A DNA stretch of 64,000 bases from Cutaneotrichosporon cavernicola (taxonomy: Eukaryota > Basidiomycota > Tremellomycetes > Trichosporonales > Trichosporonaceae), in the NCBI RefSeq assembly GCF_030864355.1, contig NC_083394.1, forward strand, positions 1,798,001-1,862,000. Direction: 5' to 3'. Below are positions 11,796 to 22,123 of this stretch, piece after piece (positions within the stretch are counted from its first letter, which is position 1; each line of letters opens with the position of its first letter). The notes beneath the pieces were generated by a model. The model had not been told where the DNA came from. It worked only from the letters and a program-made list of their open reading frames with translations, and searched no databases. A program made the position numbers and the translations under genes.

Positions 11796-12319
11796 GCAAC
11801 CATCATATATCATTTTCAGCAACTGTTTCAGTAGCACGCAATGCATCGTTGTACTATTATGCCACTAGGCCGCGGCGCTGGATCCATGCTTTTACAACAC
11901 GGCGACGTTGGTACGCCCATGATGGCGGCGAACCGGCATTCTTAGGCAACCTGATGAGCGTCGGGGCTGAGCACGAGATGAGGGTCTTGCCCCGTTTCGC
12001 TGGACGCAGCTCCTGTTCGACTCGCACTCGCACTGCCCTTCTTTTTCCCACTTGCAAACTGTCGACAGAAGCATAGCACGAACATGCCACTCCAGGGGCT
12101 GCCCAATCACGCCCAGATCAGCCGACACACACCACTACTGCATACCATGTATAACCTCCTAATTCAACCTTGACCTCTTGGCTGCTCGTCCTGGTTGTTC
12201 TGCTTATCACAACGCCCTGCCTATCACAACGCCCTGCCTATCCCAACGCCTGCCTATCCCCACATGGTGAACCCGCACTCTGAGCGAAAAATTCTCGCTC
12301 AGTACACGTAAATTCTCGC
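11796..12319. other. Convergent intergenic region between PAL and Dal5-type transporter
   Basis: The stretch holds both 3' ends and two short tandem repeats (12201-12260 and 12291-12332). No gene is supported. Confidence 0.6.
12201..12260. repeat. Short tandem repeat, about 17-bp unit, three and a half copies
   Basis: The unit TGCCTATCACAACGCCC recurs at 12201, 12218, 12235 and (partly) 12251 with a few substitutions. Confidence 0.85.
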
Positions 12320-12332
12320 TCAGTACACGTAA
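12291..12332. repeat. 21-bp tandem duplication spanning a stop codon
   Basis: Two identical head-to-tail 21-bp copies (12291-12311 and 12312-12332). The second contains the last codons and TGA stop (12320-12322) of the minus-strand transporter, so the first is a copy of the gene's end placed in its 3' UTR. Confidence 0.95.
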
Positions 12333-14046
12333 ACGAACTCGTCGTTCTTAAAGTCGGTGAGGTCGTCGAGCGCTGAGGTCAGCTACAGTAACTGTACGTG
12401 TTTGTCAGACCAAACCCACCATTCTTGCCCAGCACACCGTCATTGGCATAATTCTCAAACTTGTTTTCCATGGACGTGTCGCGAATAAACTCGGGCTTGC
12501 CAGCGGCGATACGCTGCTTCCGACGCTGGCGGTTAAGCAAGACTAGGATAGAAAACGTCGCGCCGACACAGACGAGCTGCGCGGCGAAAATGCCCATGCA
12601 ACCGCGTAGACCGGGGATATAGTACGGCGCGTCCTTTGCGTTGAAGAGCATGGGTCCGAGGATATTTCCCGCCGCCGCGCCGCACTGGTACAGTCCGAGG
12701 AGGGCAGATTTCTTGGTCTGTCCACCAGTGTTGGCCATGACCCAAGCGATGAGGAGGGGGTTACAGCCAAACACGCTCGAGAGGAGATAGTAACCAAAGA
12801 GGCCGATGCCCTGGTGGAAGTTTCCGCTCGTTCCTTGGGTGTAGAGGAGGATGGAACCGACGAGGCACGGGATCTGTAGGATGGCGAGCGGGATGGCCTT
12901 GTTGGAGAAACGCTGGGCAACCCAACTCGCCCCGACAATAATTACCAGCTGGAGAGCGCCAAAGGGAATATTGAGGAGGTTGGAAATATACTTGTCGAAA
13001 CCCATGTTGTTGATCAGCGTCGGTCCAAAAGCTGACGAGATAGCCGCGCCGGCGTTGATGAGGATGGCAATCCCAACAAACAGGTATGACTTGGGGTCAT
13101 ATGCTACCTCCCACAGCTGGTTCCACTTGTACTCGTTATTCCCGACACCGGTCTGGTTGGCGCGCAGGCGTTCTTTGGCCAACTCCTTCTCCTGGACAGT
13201 GAGGAAACGGGCCTTGTCTACAGTCGAGTCGATCCAGAACCAAGCGAGTGGAGCGGAGATGAGCGTGAGTCCACCACACAGAATCGCCAGTCCCTGCCAC
13301 TTGAACAGTGGACCGCCGTCCGACAAATGCGCAAAGCCGTAACCGAACACGGCGGCCATGATTGACGACAGGCCATTGGTGCCGTACCACAGCGCGACGC
13401 GGAGTGGTTGCTCCGAGCTATCATTAGCCACATTTAGGGGTCTACTTACCGGCGATACCACTGGGCAGTGAGGACGCTGAAGAGTGGGAGGCAGCCGGCT
13501 TCGAAGAGACCCAGGAAGAAACGGATCGCCATGATGGATGCGTACGAGTTGGCGGCGCAGAGAATCGTCTCCATCGTGCCCCACAGAACAATGAGTGCCG
13601 TCATGAGCACGCGCGTGTCGACCCGCACAACGAGGTACGAGCTGAATGGCTGCCACGCCATCTGTGCAAAGGGAATCACACTGCTGACCAGCGAGTACTG
13701 CGTCCCTTTGAGTCCGAGGTCCTTGGACAGTCCGAGGAGATTCATGATACCCAAGTCTGGAGTCAGCTTGAGCGAGCGAGCCGAGTCTGATGAACATGGA
13801 GACGTACTGGTCTTGTCGAGCGCCTGCATAAAGTACACGATCATGAGCGTGACGAGAATATGTTTATCTGTCTTGCGCAAGATCGCGCGGTTCTGCCATC
13901 AGCTCAGCATTAACCCAACCCACCTGCTCCTCCGTAACGTGCACGCGCTCCTGCTCCAGGACCGTATCCTGTTTGGTGTCCATGTGCATGACCGTGTCGA
14001 CCATCTCGTTGTGCTTGTCGCTCATGTCGTTGTGCTTGTCGCTCAT
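12320..14046 (-). CDS. MFS transporter, anion:cation symporter family (Dal5/Tna1-like)
   Basis: Five exons (13924-14046, 13808-13892, 13450-13756, 12420-13417, 12320-12372) with introns of 31, 51, 32 and 47 nt give 521 aa. Features of the Dal5 family are the ALDKT motif at the end of helix 1, RFFLGLFEAG in helix 4, a 12-helix profile, and a short C-terminal tail DLTDFKNDEFVYVY, which is a family hallmark. Family members import allantoate, nicotinate, pantothenate, dipeptides or sugar acids by proton symport at the plasma membrane. The N-terminus has a duplicated MSDKHN start, so two in-frame ATGs are close together. The gene is divergent from a GH5 glycosidase (488 bp shared promoter) and lies beside a regulator, suggesting that it imports the cluster's substrate. 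Confidence 0.92.
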
Positions 14047-14084
14047 CGTTTGTAGCAGTTGAGCCTCGATCTCGTCGCGCTGGT

Positions 14085-14092
14085 ATTTTATA
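14085..14092 (-). promoter_or_regulatory. TATA box of Dal5-type transporter
   Basis: On the minus strand this reads TATAAAAT, about 40 bp before the ATG at 14046. Confidence 0.5.
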
Positions 14093-14278
14093 TCTCAGCT
14101 CGAGCTCAGCCCACCACGCATATCGAGACTGCCGTGACAACAAGCGGCGCGGGGCCCACGCGGGGGATACCCGGCAGATGTAGATGGCCGAGATGTGCCA
14201 TGGGCGATGGCAAGAACAAACAGAAGAGCGAGATTTGCTCCAGATACCGAGTTCGCAATTCTTCCGACGGAAGCTCAA

Positions 14279-14457
14279 AACAGCGATAAACAGCGGTCTC
14301 TCTTCGTCCTGCAGTTTAACAGCGAAAAACATTATCCAAACAGCGATAAACAGCGATAAACAGCGATAGATACTGCCGGGAGACTGCCAAACAGCGGCTG
14401 AGCGGCTGGGCACGGCTGGTAGCGGTGTCATGGCACTATCGTGCCGCCCCAACAGCG
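14279..14457. repeat. Array of eight AACAGCG motifs
   Basis: AACAGCG starts at 14279, 14289, 14318, 14339, 14349, 14359, 14390 and 14451, all in one orientation. Part of the array is a perfect 10-bp tandem repeat AAACAGCGAT. Spacings are 10, 29, 21, 10, 10, 31 and 61 bp, close to whole helical turns. Confidence 0.9.
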
Positions 14458-14492
14458 GCGGACATGTGTGCGATAATCGCATGGTGAGAGAA

Positions 14493-14497
14493 TATAA
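14493..14497 (+). promoter_or_regulatory. TATA box of GH5 gene
   Basis: TATAA lies 42 bp before the ATG at 14535. Confidence 0.45.
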
Positions 14498-14534
14498 GGA
14501 CTGAGCATACAGTACATGTCGGCACCACATCACC

Positions 14535-16086
14535 ATGGTCGTCGACACGAACGCATACCTCCAAGTAACCGGCAGCCAGATCACACTTGATGGCCGCCCG
14601 ATCCTGCTCAAGGGCGCGTCCCTTGGCGGGTGGAGTGAGTGTCTAGCTGCTCGCGACTGACGACAGTGTTAATGGAGAACTTTATGGGCGGCTTCACGGG
14701 GCAGGAGAACCAGGCGCGTTCGGCGCTCGCTGGCGTCCTTGGTCCCGAGAAAGCAGCCTACTTCTTCGACCGCTGGCTCGAGCATTACTTCACGGACGGC
14801 GATGCAGCATTGCTCGCAAAGATCGGCTTCAACTGTGTCCGCATTGCGGTCAACTACCGCCATTTCGAAGACGATCTCGAGCCACGCGTCCTCAAGCCCG
14901 ACGGGTTCCGACACCTCGATCGCGTCGTTGATCTGTGTGCTCGGCATGGCATCTACACTGTGATAGACCTGCACGCCCTACCTGGTGGCCAGAACATCGA
15001 CTGGCACAGCGATAACAATACCAACCAAGCCCTCTGTGAGTCTGAGTATCTCCAATACTGCGCTGACGTAGTTTGGGACCATAAGGATTTCCAGGATCGC
15101 GCCGTTTGGCTTTGGGAGCAGCTGGCCACACATTACCGCGACAATACCTGGGTCGCGGGGTATAACCCTATGAACGAGCCAACCGATGCCCAGCATACCC
15201 GCCTTCAGGCGTTCTATCTGCGGATCGAGAAAGCGATCCGCGCCGTCGACCCAGACCACATCCTCTTCCTCGAGTAAGACCAACCTCAATTTGAAGGCTG
15301 ACGACAGCGGCAACTCGTTCGGGTATGACTTTTCGGCTTTCAAGACACCCCTTCCCAACTGCGTGTACTCGTGTCACGATTACTCGGTGTATGGCTTCCC
15401 TTCCGCGCCGGAGAGGTACACTGGCACAGACGAGCAGATTGCGTATCACGAGCGGACGTTCCAGCGCAAAGCCGATTTCATGTTAGCGACAGGCACGCCG
15501 ATCTGGAACAGCGAGTTTGGGCCGACCTATGCGATACCTGCAGACAAGGATTGGGAGGCAGTTAATGCGGCGCGCTATGACGTCCTGCGCCTGCAGCTCG
15601 ACATCAACCGCCGTCACGGCGCAAGTTACTCGCTCTGGACATACAAGGACATTGGGGTCATGGGTCTCGTGTACCCTGACGCCGGGACGCCACTTCTTCG
15701 TCTCCTCGCCCCGTTCATCGCAAAGAAGAAGGCCGTGTCCGCCGATGGGTGGGGATTCGACGAAACGCCCGTCAAGCATGTCTTCGGTCCGCTGGAGGAA
15801 TGGTTCGCCCAGGTCTCGCCGGGGCTGGAGAAAGCTTACCCTCCCACGTGGAAGATCAAGAAACACGTCCTGCGCCAAGTGCGAGGGCTGCTGCTGAGCG
15901 AGCAGCTTGCGAGCGAGTGGGCATCGTATTTTGCCGGTATGGACGAGGACGAGCTTGACCAGCTCGCGCGCAGCTGGCATATTGGTGAGTAGTACTTTCG
16001 CAGCGTCGCTGACGGGAGACAACTGTGTGCAGCGCGAGAAACTCGTGGCGATCATGAGCGAGGACGCGCTTTCCACAAAGTGGTAA
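14535..16086 (+). CDS. Intracellular GH5 glycoside hydrolase (beta-glycosidase/exoglucanase-like)
   Basis: Four exons (14535-14634, 14667-15273, 15308-15984, 16019-16086) with introns of 32, 34 and 34 nt give 483 aa. The GH5 acid/base is Glu204 in NPMNEP and the nucleophile Glu305 in WNSEFGP. The opening GASLGGWMLMENF and DLHALPGGQN are typical of the exo-beta-1,3-glucanase/related branch. There is no signal peptide, so the enzyme should act in the cytosol on an imported small glycoside rather than on wall glucan. The C-terminus (REKLVAIMSEDALSTKW) comes from the last small exon, where the acceptor GGGAG at 16018 is the one that keeps frame. Its neighbours are a divergent Dal5-type transporter and a convergent Zn2Cys6 regulator, which supports a catabolic role. 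Exact substrate is unknown. Confidence 0.92.
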
Positions 16087-16157
16087 GCGGATCAGAACGT
16101 TAGAGGCGCGGTGCTTGTGGTGAGCGGATCAGTAACGTTAGAGGCGCGGTGCTTGTG
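16084..16157. repeat. Direct repeat starting at the GH5 stop codon, about 37-bp unit
   Basis: Two near-identical copies, differing by a one-base indel, begin AGCGGATCAG (16086 and 16123) and include AACGTTAGAGGCGCGG. Copy 1 begins at the last base of the GH5 TAA. Confidence 0.9.
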
Positions 16158-16195
16158 CTTGGCTTGAAGGAAACGCCCACTTGACATTTGCCGTA

Positions 16196-18072
16196 CTACA
16201 CCGAGATGCCAGGATTTGGGAACAACATGTTCCTGTTGTCAGCGACATCCCAAACTTACTTACCAAAACTCATCGTCGAGTGACGGGGCGTCAAAGTCGC
16301 CTGGAGGCTGTGTCTGCCGCAGAAACTCGTCCTGTCGTCAGCGTCAGCCGGCCCAGCAGCAACATTACGAGATCAAACGCGCCAACCGCGCTTTGCACAG
16401 GACTGTCCGTCTTGCGCTCAAGTACCCCCAAGAGCCGAGCGAGGAAACGCGCCACGAGGTCGATCACTGGTCCGCCCCGCGCCGCGTCACTGCACACTGC
16501 AAGGCGCCTGACGCAGGTCACCACGACCTCACGCTGGAGCGGCGGGAGACGTGCCACCATCAGCCGTCAGCATGTCCCCCTGTCCTTCTGTCCTTCTGTC
16601 CTTCTCACCTTGTGACCAACGACGCCAAATGTCGACAGGTGCGTCACACTCGTGTCCTGCATGTATCCCAGGTATCCGATGGCTGCAATCTTCTCGGTCT
16701 GTGTCGTGAAGCGCTCTGCCAGTGTGAGCCAATCGGCGCCAATCTGTCCCTGCTCGGCCGGGGGACACACGTCCAGCATCAGGAACTTGATACGGAGGAG
16801 GTGGTTGAGGTCGAACCACTTGAGTATCGCCTGTTCGTCCGCCGAGAACCGGCCCTGTCGCGGGTCCTCGGGGAACCAGCGATGGAGGTGCGCGTCGAAC
16901 TGCGTATAGATGTCAGCGAGGAGGGCATATGCGACCTGGGCCGGCATGGACCTGTAGCTTCGCCGCAATCGGATCAGTGCGAGATAGATACTGGCCGAGG
17001 ACGTGCTGCATGCATGCCGCATATCTCCGCCATGGAAGCGCTCCGTCTCTTGCGCCCAGCTCTCGCACTGGCGTCAGCTCTCTTTCATCTAAAACGTACA
17101 TCGGGAAGCTCGGATACCGGTACCATGCCAGGAAGCCCAAAGACGTCACTGTTGATCCGATCAAAAGCTGCTACGGTAAACCACGTCCGCGTCCCATCAG
17201 CTATCTCGCGTGCCCGGTCTTCATCGGCTGGAAGGGGCGCCGGATGATGTAGGCCGAGCTGATAACCCATTCTGACGGCGACGGCGAGCTTGATCCCACC
17301 CGTCCCGTCCGTCGGCTCCTTCCAGGCCAACATGAGCATGAGGGCCTGGACTGTACCGACAGACACCTCGCCAGTGCTCGTTGCGCGGTCCGTCAGAGAC
17401 CGTGCATGCGCCCGCAATGACGGATACAAGTCACGCCTGAAGAACTGTGCCGCGCACATCAGTACTGCGCTCAGGAGAGCTGGCGACGTCGCGCGCATGT
17501 ACCCGAGCGTGTGGAGTGTCGGGTCGAGCAAGCTTATCAGCGGGTTCAGTTGCCGCATGAACATTGAAGAGAGTTCCTCGGCCTCGGGTAGACTTAGTAG
17601 TCCAAACGTCACGGGATCGTCGTCCCTTATTGGCGGGGTGGTCAGCCGCACTCTCTCCTCGGGAGTGACAGCACGGCTTGCAATCCTGGGGTCGAGGTAA
17701 GTCACTGTCACATGCCCAGACGCTAGGAGAGAGGGCGTCGAAGGCGTTGCAGCTTGTCGGCCAGGTCGCGATGGGCTTGAGGCCTCGGCGTCGGCTTCAA
17801 GTGCTGCACGCGTGCGGCGTCGTTTCCTCGCATAGATACAGGGGAGAGATAGGCGTTCTGCAGTCAGCGAGCCCTTCAAGGCACGCACTGCAGCGATGAC
17901 ATGGGTCCTTCTGCGACTCATTGCCTTCACACCGTGTCTCAAGTTAGGTAAGTGGGGCAAGGCTGCTCACGCGAATCTGGCGACACTCCGTGCAGCTGCT
18001 GTCAGCGGTGCCGGGAATAGCTCACGCGATCAGGCGTCGCTGTTCCCTCTTGCTCTTGACTGATTCACTCAT
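16196..18072 (-). CDS. Zn2Cys6 transcription factor (cluster-linked)
   Basis: Eight exons (18026-18072, 17971-17995, 17889-17937, 17100-17857, 16609-17067, 16369-16533, 16264-16331, 16196-16232) and introns of 30, 33, 31, 32, 75, 37 and 31 nt give 535 aa. The zinc cluster only appears after splicing four tiny exons: Cys17, 20, 27, 37, 40 and 47, spaced C-x2-C-x6-C-x9-C-x2-C-x6-C. A basic run ARKRRRTR follows. The middle (about residues 110-300) resembles the fungal_trans regulatory domain of pathway activators, for example SPALLSAVLMCAAQFF and MGYQLGLHHP. The acidic C-terminal tail (PSLDDEFWNMLFPNPG) could activate transcription. It lies convergent to GH5 with 109 bp between stops, and is the best candidate regulator of the transporter/GH5 pair; that is inference from position. 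Confidence 0.92.
16534..16608 (-). other. Intron 5 of the cluster regulator, expanded by an 8-bp repeat
   Basis: At 75 nt this intron is about twice the length of the gene's other introns. It contains GTCCTTCT (plus-strand reading) repeated about three times at 16581-16604. Confidence 0.75.
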
Positions 18073-18233
18073 TCCGTTGGTAATGGTAAGATGGGTAATG
18101 TCTGCGAGTTTGGGTTGAAATCATCTCTACGTCGGAATATGATAACGGTAATCAGCGGCTATTGAACCGGCTGTTGCTTGCCTTCCCCACCCGTTTTGGC
18201 CATCACAGAATATGCCTCTTGTCTCTATGTTTT

Positions 18234-19686
18234 CTACTTGTCCCACGCACCGGCATCCAGAGTGGTCAGGAAGCGCCACAAGGAGGCAGCTGCTTCAACA
18301 GGCTTCTCCTGGACGAGGAGATGCGTCGCGTCCATAATACGCTCGTTGCGTGCCCGCTTGGACCGCCACACCATCTCTCCTGCCAACTTTTCGCCCGCCA
18401 TCCACACCTCGTCGCCGGCCATGAGGAAGCCCGTCGGCATCTCGAGGTTGGGCAGCTGGTCCCATCCGCGCAGGGTGGAGTGGGGGTCGGAGAAGACGGC
18501 AGCCTCAGCCCATGTCGGCGTGGCGAGCTCGACAGCTCCATCCGGCTGGGCGGGGTCCGACGGAGCAAGCGAGTGTGAGAGCCACGTCTTGAAAACCCCC
18601 TCGTCCCATGTCTTGAACAACGGGTTAGTTCGCACTGCTGCCGCGTCCTCGCGACTAGGCCAGTGTGAGCGGCGCTTCAACGCGCCCGCAGTGAGGGGGT
18701 ATCCCTTGTCGGGGAAATTCACCATGAGCGGCACACACTGAGGTCAGCCATGCAAGAGGGGAGAAACGCACCATCGGCTCGACGAGGAAGAGCGAGGAGA
18801 AGAGCTCAGGACGCGAGTTGGCAGCCTGCACCAGCGCGCTTGCACCGTACGAGTGTCCGATACCGACGACTTGCGGCGCAGTACGCCCGGCCGTCTTGTC
18901 GTTCCATGCGAGCTGCCACGGCGCCTCGCCCTCGGCCGCCTGGACGGCTGGAAGAACATGCTCGATAAAGTTGATGACGTCGCGCGCCGTGTCGCTCCAA
19001 CTGTGCGCTGGCCCGAGACGGCCAGCATTCAAATCGACGCTGGCGGCGTGGTGTGTGTCGTCGAGCATCCATACGTCGTTCACCGCGACATTGGTGCCCT
19101 TGAGTGCGGCACCTGTGCCAAATTCGCTACCAGCCGTACCTGGTTCACGCGCAAGCAGATCAGCCATCATCGGGATCCAGTGCTCCTTTTGCAGCCCATT
19201 CGCATGCGTGAGCACCAACGTGAGGCCACCTGGAATGCGATCGCGACGGCGCCAACGCTCCGCTGCCAGCCACTGCCCATCCTGTCCCCCAGCCATACCC
19301 TCCTCAAGCGACCAATGGTCAGCCGCCAGTCGGAGACGCATACATGCGTCCTTCTCGTCGGCGATGCGCATGTTACGCTCCTCCTTGCTCTCCTTGGCTG
19401 TCACCGGCTTGTAACGGAAAGGGTGGTCATCGCGCGAGAGTTTCCCGCTCCCCTCGGCAAGGGTCTTGGGCCACGCAGCCGGTGATGCGTGCAAGCTCCG
19501 TTCGAAGGCTGGCGGCGTGGGCGGTAGAGGTGGCCGCGGAGGGTGCTCGGGAGGCGCTGGGGAGGAAGCGGGGTGTTGGCGGAGTGGGAGGAGGTTGCGA
19601 TGCGGTACGAGTGGCGAGAAGGCCTGGCTCGCCCCGACGTAGCGTGGGTAGCTCGTTATGGAGAAACGAGGTCGTGTTGCAAGCAT
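18234..19686 (-). CDS. Alpha/beta hydrolase with N-terminal presequence (Lpx1/epoxide-hydrolase-like)
   Basis: Exons 18772-19686 and 18234-18737 with a 34-nt intron give 472 aa. The nucleophile elbow is GHSYGAS with Ser279, and LVLTHANGLQKEHW near residue 180 is the oxyanion-loop region of lipase/esterase-type hydrolases. The N-terminus is rich in Arg, Ser and aromatic residues without acids (MLATRPRFSITSYPRY), then proline-rich, as in mitochondrial targeting sequences. MLATRPR at 19686 is chosen over upstream methionines because it starts this presequence. The gene is divergent from a Baeyer-Villiger monooxygenase, whose ester products such a hydrolase could cleave. A general serine hydrolase or lipase is the safe call. 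Confidence 0.85.
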
Positions 19687-20108
19687 GATAGTTGGAGTGG
19701 AAAGGACGAAAGATGGAATACACCTAAAGTAAAGTAGCCGAGCGAGCGAGCGGCATCTCCGAGTAGAGTATCCGGGAATAGTTGGTAGCCGAGTCATCCA
19801 CAACTTGCCATCACCTTGGTCAGCATCAACCTCAACCCATCCGTCCCGTGTACAACCCGCGCACGAGTGCGCACGGGAGTGGAACGCGTAATCAGCACAT
19901 ACCTCCCTCTGCACAATCTTTCAACCTTTGAACGCCGTCCGCCGTCGACTGTGCTCGAGGGAGTAACGGGCACATGACGTGGCCCAACGGACAAGTGGGC
20001 AATGCTGGTTGATGGAAGGAGTGGAGATGAAGCGTGTCTCCGCGGGAGCCCCACCAACTTGGCCTCCGCTGGCCACCCTTGTCGACCTCACTCTCCACAC
20101 TCTCCACC
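19687..20108. other. Divergent promoter between hydrolase and BVMO genes
   Basis: The 422-bp region separates the two start codons. No clear TATA box or repeat is seen, and no gene is supported. Confidence 0.5.
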
Positions 20109-22053
20109 ATGCCCAATCCCACGCTCAAGGCCATGGCATGGCCCATAGCCGTTGGCGAGGGACCGAGCATCCTGATCGTTGGGGCTGGGTGAGCTTGACC
20201 TCGTCTGGAGTTGACATCAGCATGGGCGGCCTCTGCCTGGCCCTAGACCTCGACCGGCGCGGGTTGACCAACTGGATGGTGAGGGGCATTGGGAATAGAC
20301 TGATGGAAGATGTTTGAGAAAGCTGGCGGAGTGGGTGGGACATGGTGGACGAACCGGTATCCGTGTGTCTCGTCTGACATTGAGCTGACAGCAGGGGATG
20401 TCGATGCGAGTGAGCCGCTTTTGACAAACTAGCTAATTCGGTGTTCCGGCCATTGCGTACCAGCACTCGGCGCATCTGAATCCTGCATGGAGCGAGACAC
20501 ATCCGGAGCGTGCTGAGATCCAGCACTGTAAATCTTGTGCTAAAGGCTAGAGGAGGCTGACGTGAGATTGGGAAGCTCTGGCACGCACAGAGGGCCTATG
20601 GCATCGCGTCAAGTTGCAGTACACCGCCGTACGGGCTGAATGGGACGCGGACGAGACTGCGTACTACGTCACGATGCACGATCATACTGGTGAGGAGCAC
20701 GTGTATCGTGCCGACATCCTCATCAACGCCACCGGTATGCTGAGTACGCCGCGGCGGATTGAGCTTCCCGGCGCCGACAGGTTTGAGGGGACGATCTTGC
20801 ACGCGTCGGATTGGCCTGAGGACCTGCGAGCTGAGCAGTTACGGGGCAAGAAGGTGGTCGTGGTGGGAAATGGGTGTTCGGGAGTACAGATTGTCGGCGA
20901 GCTCGGCGTGGATCCGGACATTGAGATCACGTCGGTTGCGGAGGCTCGGCAGTGGTTCATACCCTCGCCCAAGGGTGAGTCACGGCATTCTGTCAAACAC
21001 ACAAGGAAACAGATTGACAAGTGGAAACGCTGGCCTTGTCTGCTCCGGTTAGAACGCCTGCTTGCCCAGTGGCGCATGGACGCCAAGTTCTACTGGTACA
21101 AAACGAAGGAGGGGGCCAGCGACCGGCAACGCATGGAGGAGGGTATTGGGGCGTGGATGCGCAAGACGTTGCCCGAGTATATGAGACACACTGTGCCAGA
21201 GTACTGTGAGTTGACAAGGTCTCCCAGAACTGACAGCAGCGTTTGGGGCACGACGATTGATCTACGAGGACGGGTACTTTGCCGCCTTGAATAGCGGGCA
21301 CGCGCGCTTCATCGAGGGCCGCGTGGTACGTGTTACCCCCACTGCCGCTGTATTGGATGACGGGCGCGAGATACCCGCAAACTACATTGTCCTCGCGACG
21401 GGGTTTGACGCCGAGGCGACCGCGTTGGATGTCGTCGGCGACACGGACGCAACGAGTAACTACAAGTCGCGCTCCGACTGGACCATGTATCGCGGCATTG
21501 CGATGCCTGGTATCCCAAACTACTTCACTGTCTTTGGGAACAACATGTACTTGAACCATAGTAAGCTGGTCCAAGCCCTGAAACTTACACAGTCTCGGTA
21601 TCCTCCGTGTTGGAGATCCAGGCCGCCTATATCGCACGCATCATCGCCGCCATGCGCGACTACAGCGTCCGTAAACTCTCTGTCAAGCCCACTGCTGCGG
21701 CCGCATACGAGGCTTGGCTTGAGGCACGCCTAAGGCTCATGGTATGGTACGAGGTCTCAAATTTTTGGCGGAAAGGAGGGACGGGGCGAATCTTCACGCA
21801 CTATCCCGGCAGTGTGCGGCGACTATGGTGGGAGAATACGTGGCCACACTGGGACGACTGGGAGGGTGCAGAGCCTATGCGGAGGTGGCAGCGTCAGCGG
21901 CGCGTGCTTTGGCTTCTTGGGTTTGTTCTGGCTGCATGGTGGGCGGGGCGGAACACTGAGCTGAAAGGCCGAGTAATCGCGGCACTCGGACTACTAGTAC
22001 ACCCCGTCGCGAGGATCGCGAGGCAGTATGCGCGGGTACAGCGCTTGAGATAG
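20109..22053 (+). CDS. Baeyer-Villiger flavin monooxygenase
   Basis: Eight exons (20109-20188, 20221-20278, 20310-20362, 20395-20409, 20442-20527, 20567-21205, 21240-21560, 21593-22053) give 570 aa. The FAD-binding GAGMGG is at residues 25-30, the NADPH-binding GNGCSG at 198-203, and between them FEGTILHASDWP (170-181) matches the type I BVMO fingerprint FxGxxxHxxxWP. Such enzymes use NADPH and O2 to turn ketones into esters or lactones. Introns are 31-39 nt. Exon 4 is only 15 nt. The intron at 20410-20441 would have to end in GG for the conserved CDVPA segment to be joined (see findings), so the copy may be spliced unusually or be damaged. Residues around 20966-21012 resemble an intron but must be read through to keep frame. 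Confidence 0.88.
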
Positions 22054-22123
22054 TACTGAGACGTAGTTACATACAAGACTTGATCTACTCTTCCAATTAT
22101 ACGGATTATACGCCAGAAGAATG

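Larger units (their letters stand above)
14047..14534. promoter_or_regulatory. Bidirectional promoter between transporter and GH5 gene
   Basis: The 488-bp divergent intergenic region has a TATA-like element for each gene (14085-14092 for the minus-strand transporter, 14493-14497 for GH5). Between them is a cluster of eight AACAGCG heptamers in 179 bp and a small inverted repeat (GGCACTATCGTGCC, 14433-14446). The arrangement predicts co-regulation of both genes by a factor that binds AACAGCG. Confidence 0.7.

Noticed and set aside
10383..11846. 487-codon minus-strand frame opposite PAL
   Set aside because: It is the complement of the highly codon-biased PAL exon; no family resemblance and no splice or start context.
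20966..21012. Possible extra intron in the BVMO gene (GTGAGT...AACAG)
   Set aside because: Removing 31 or 38 nt shifts the frame; reading through keeps the conserved protein in frame to the next exon.
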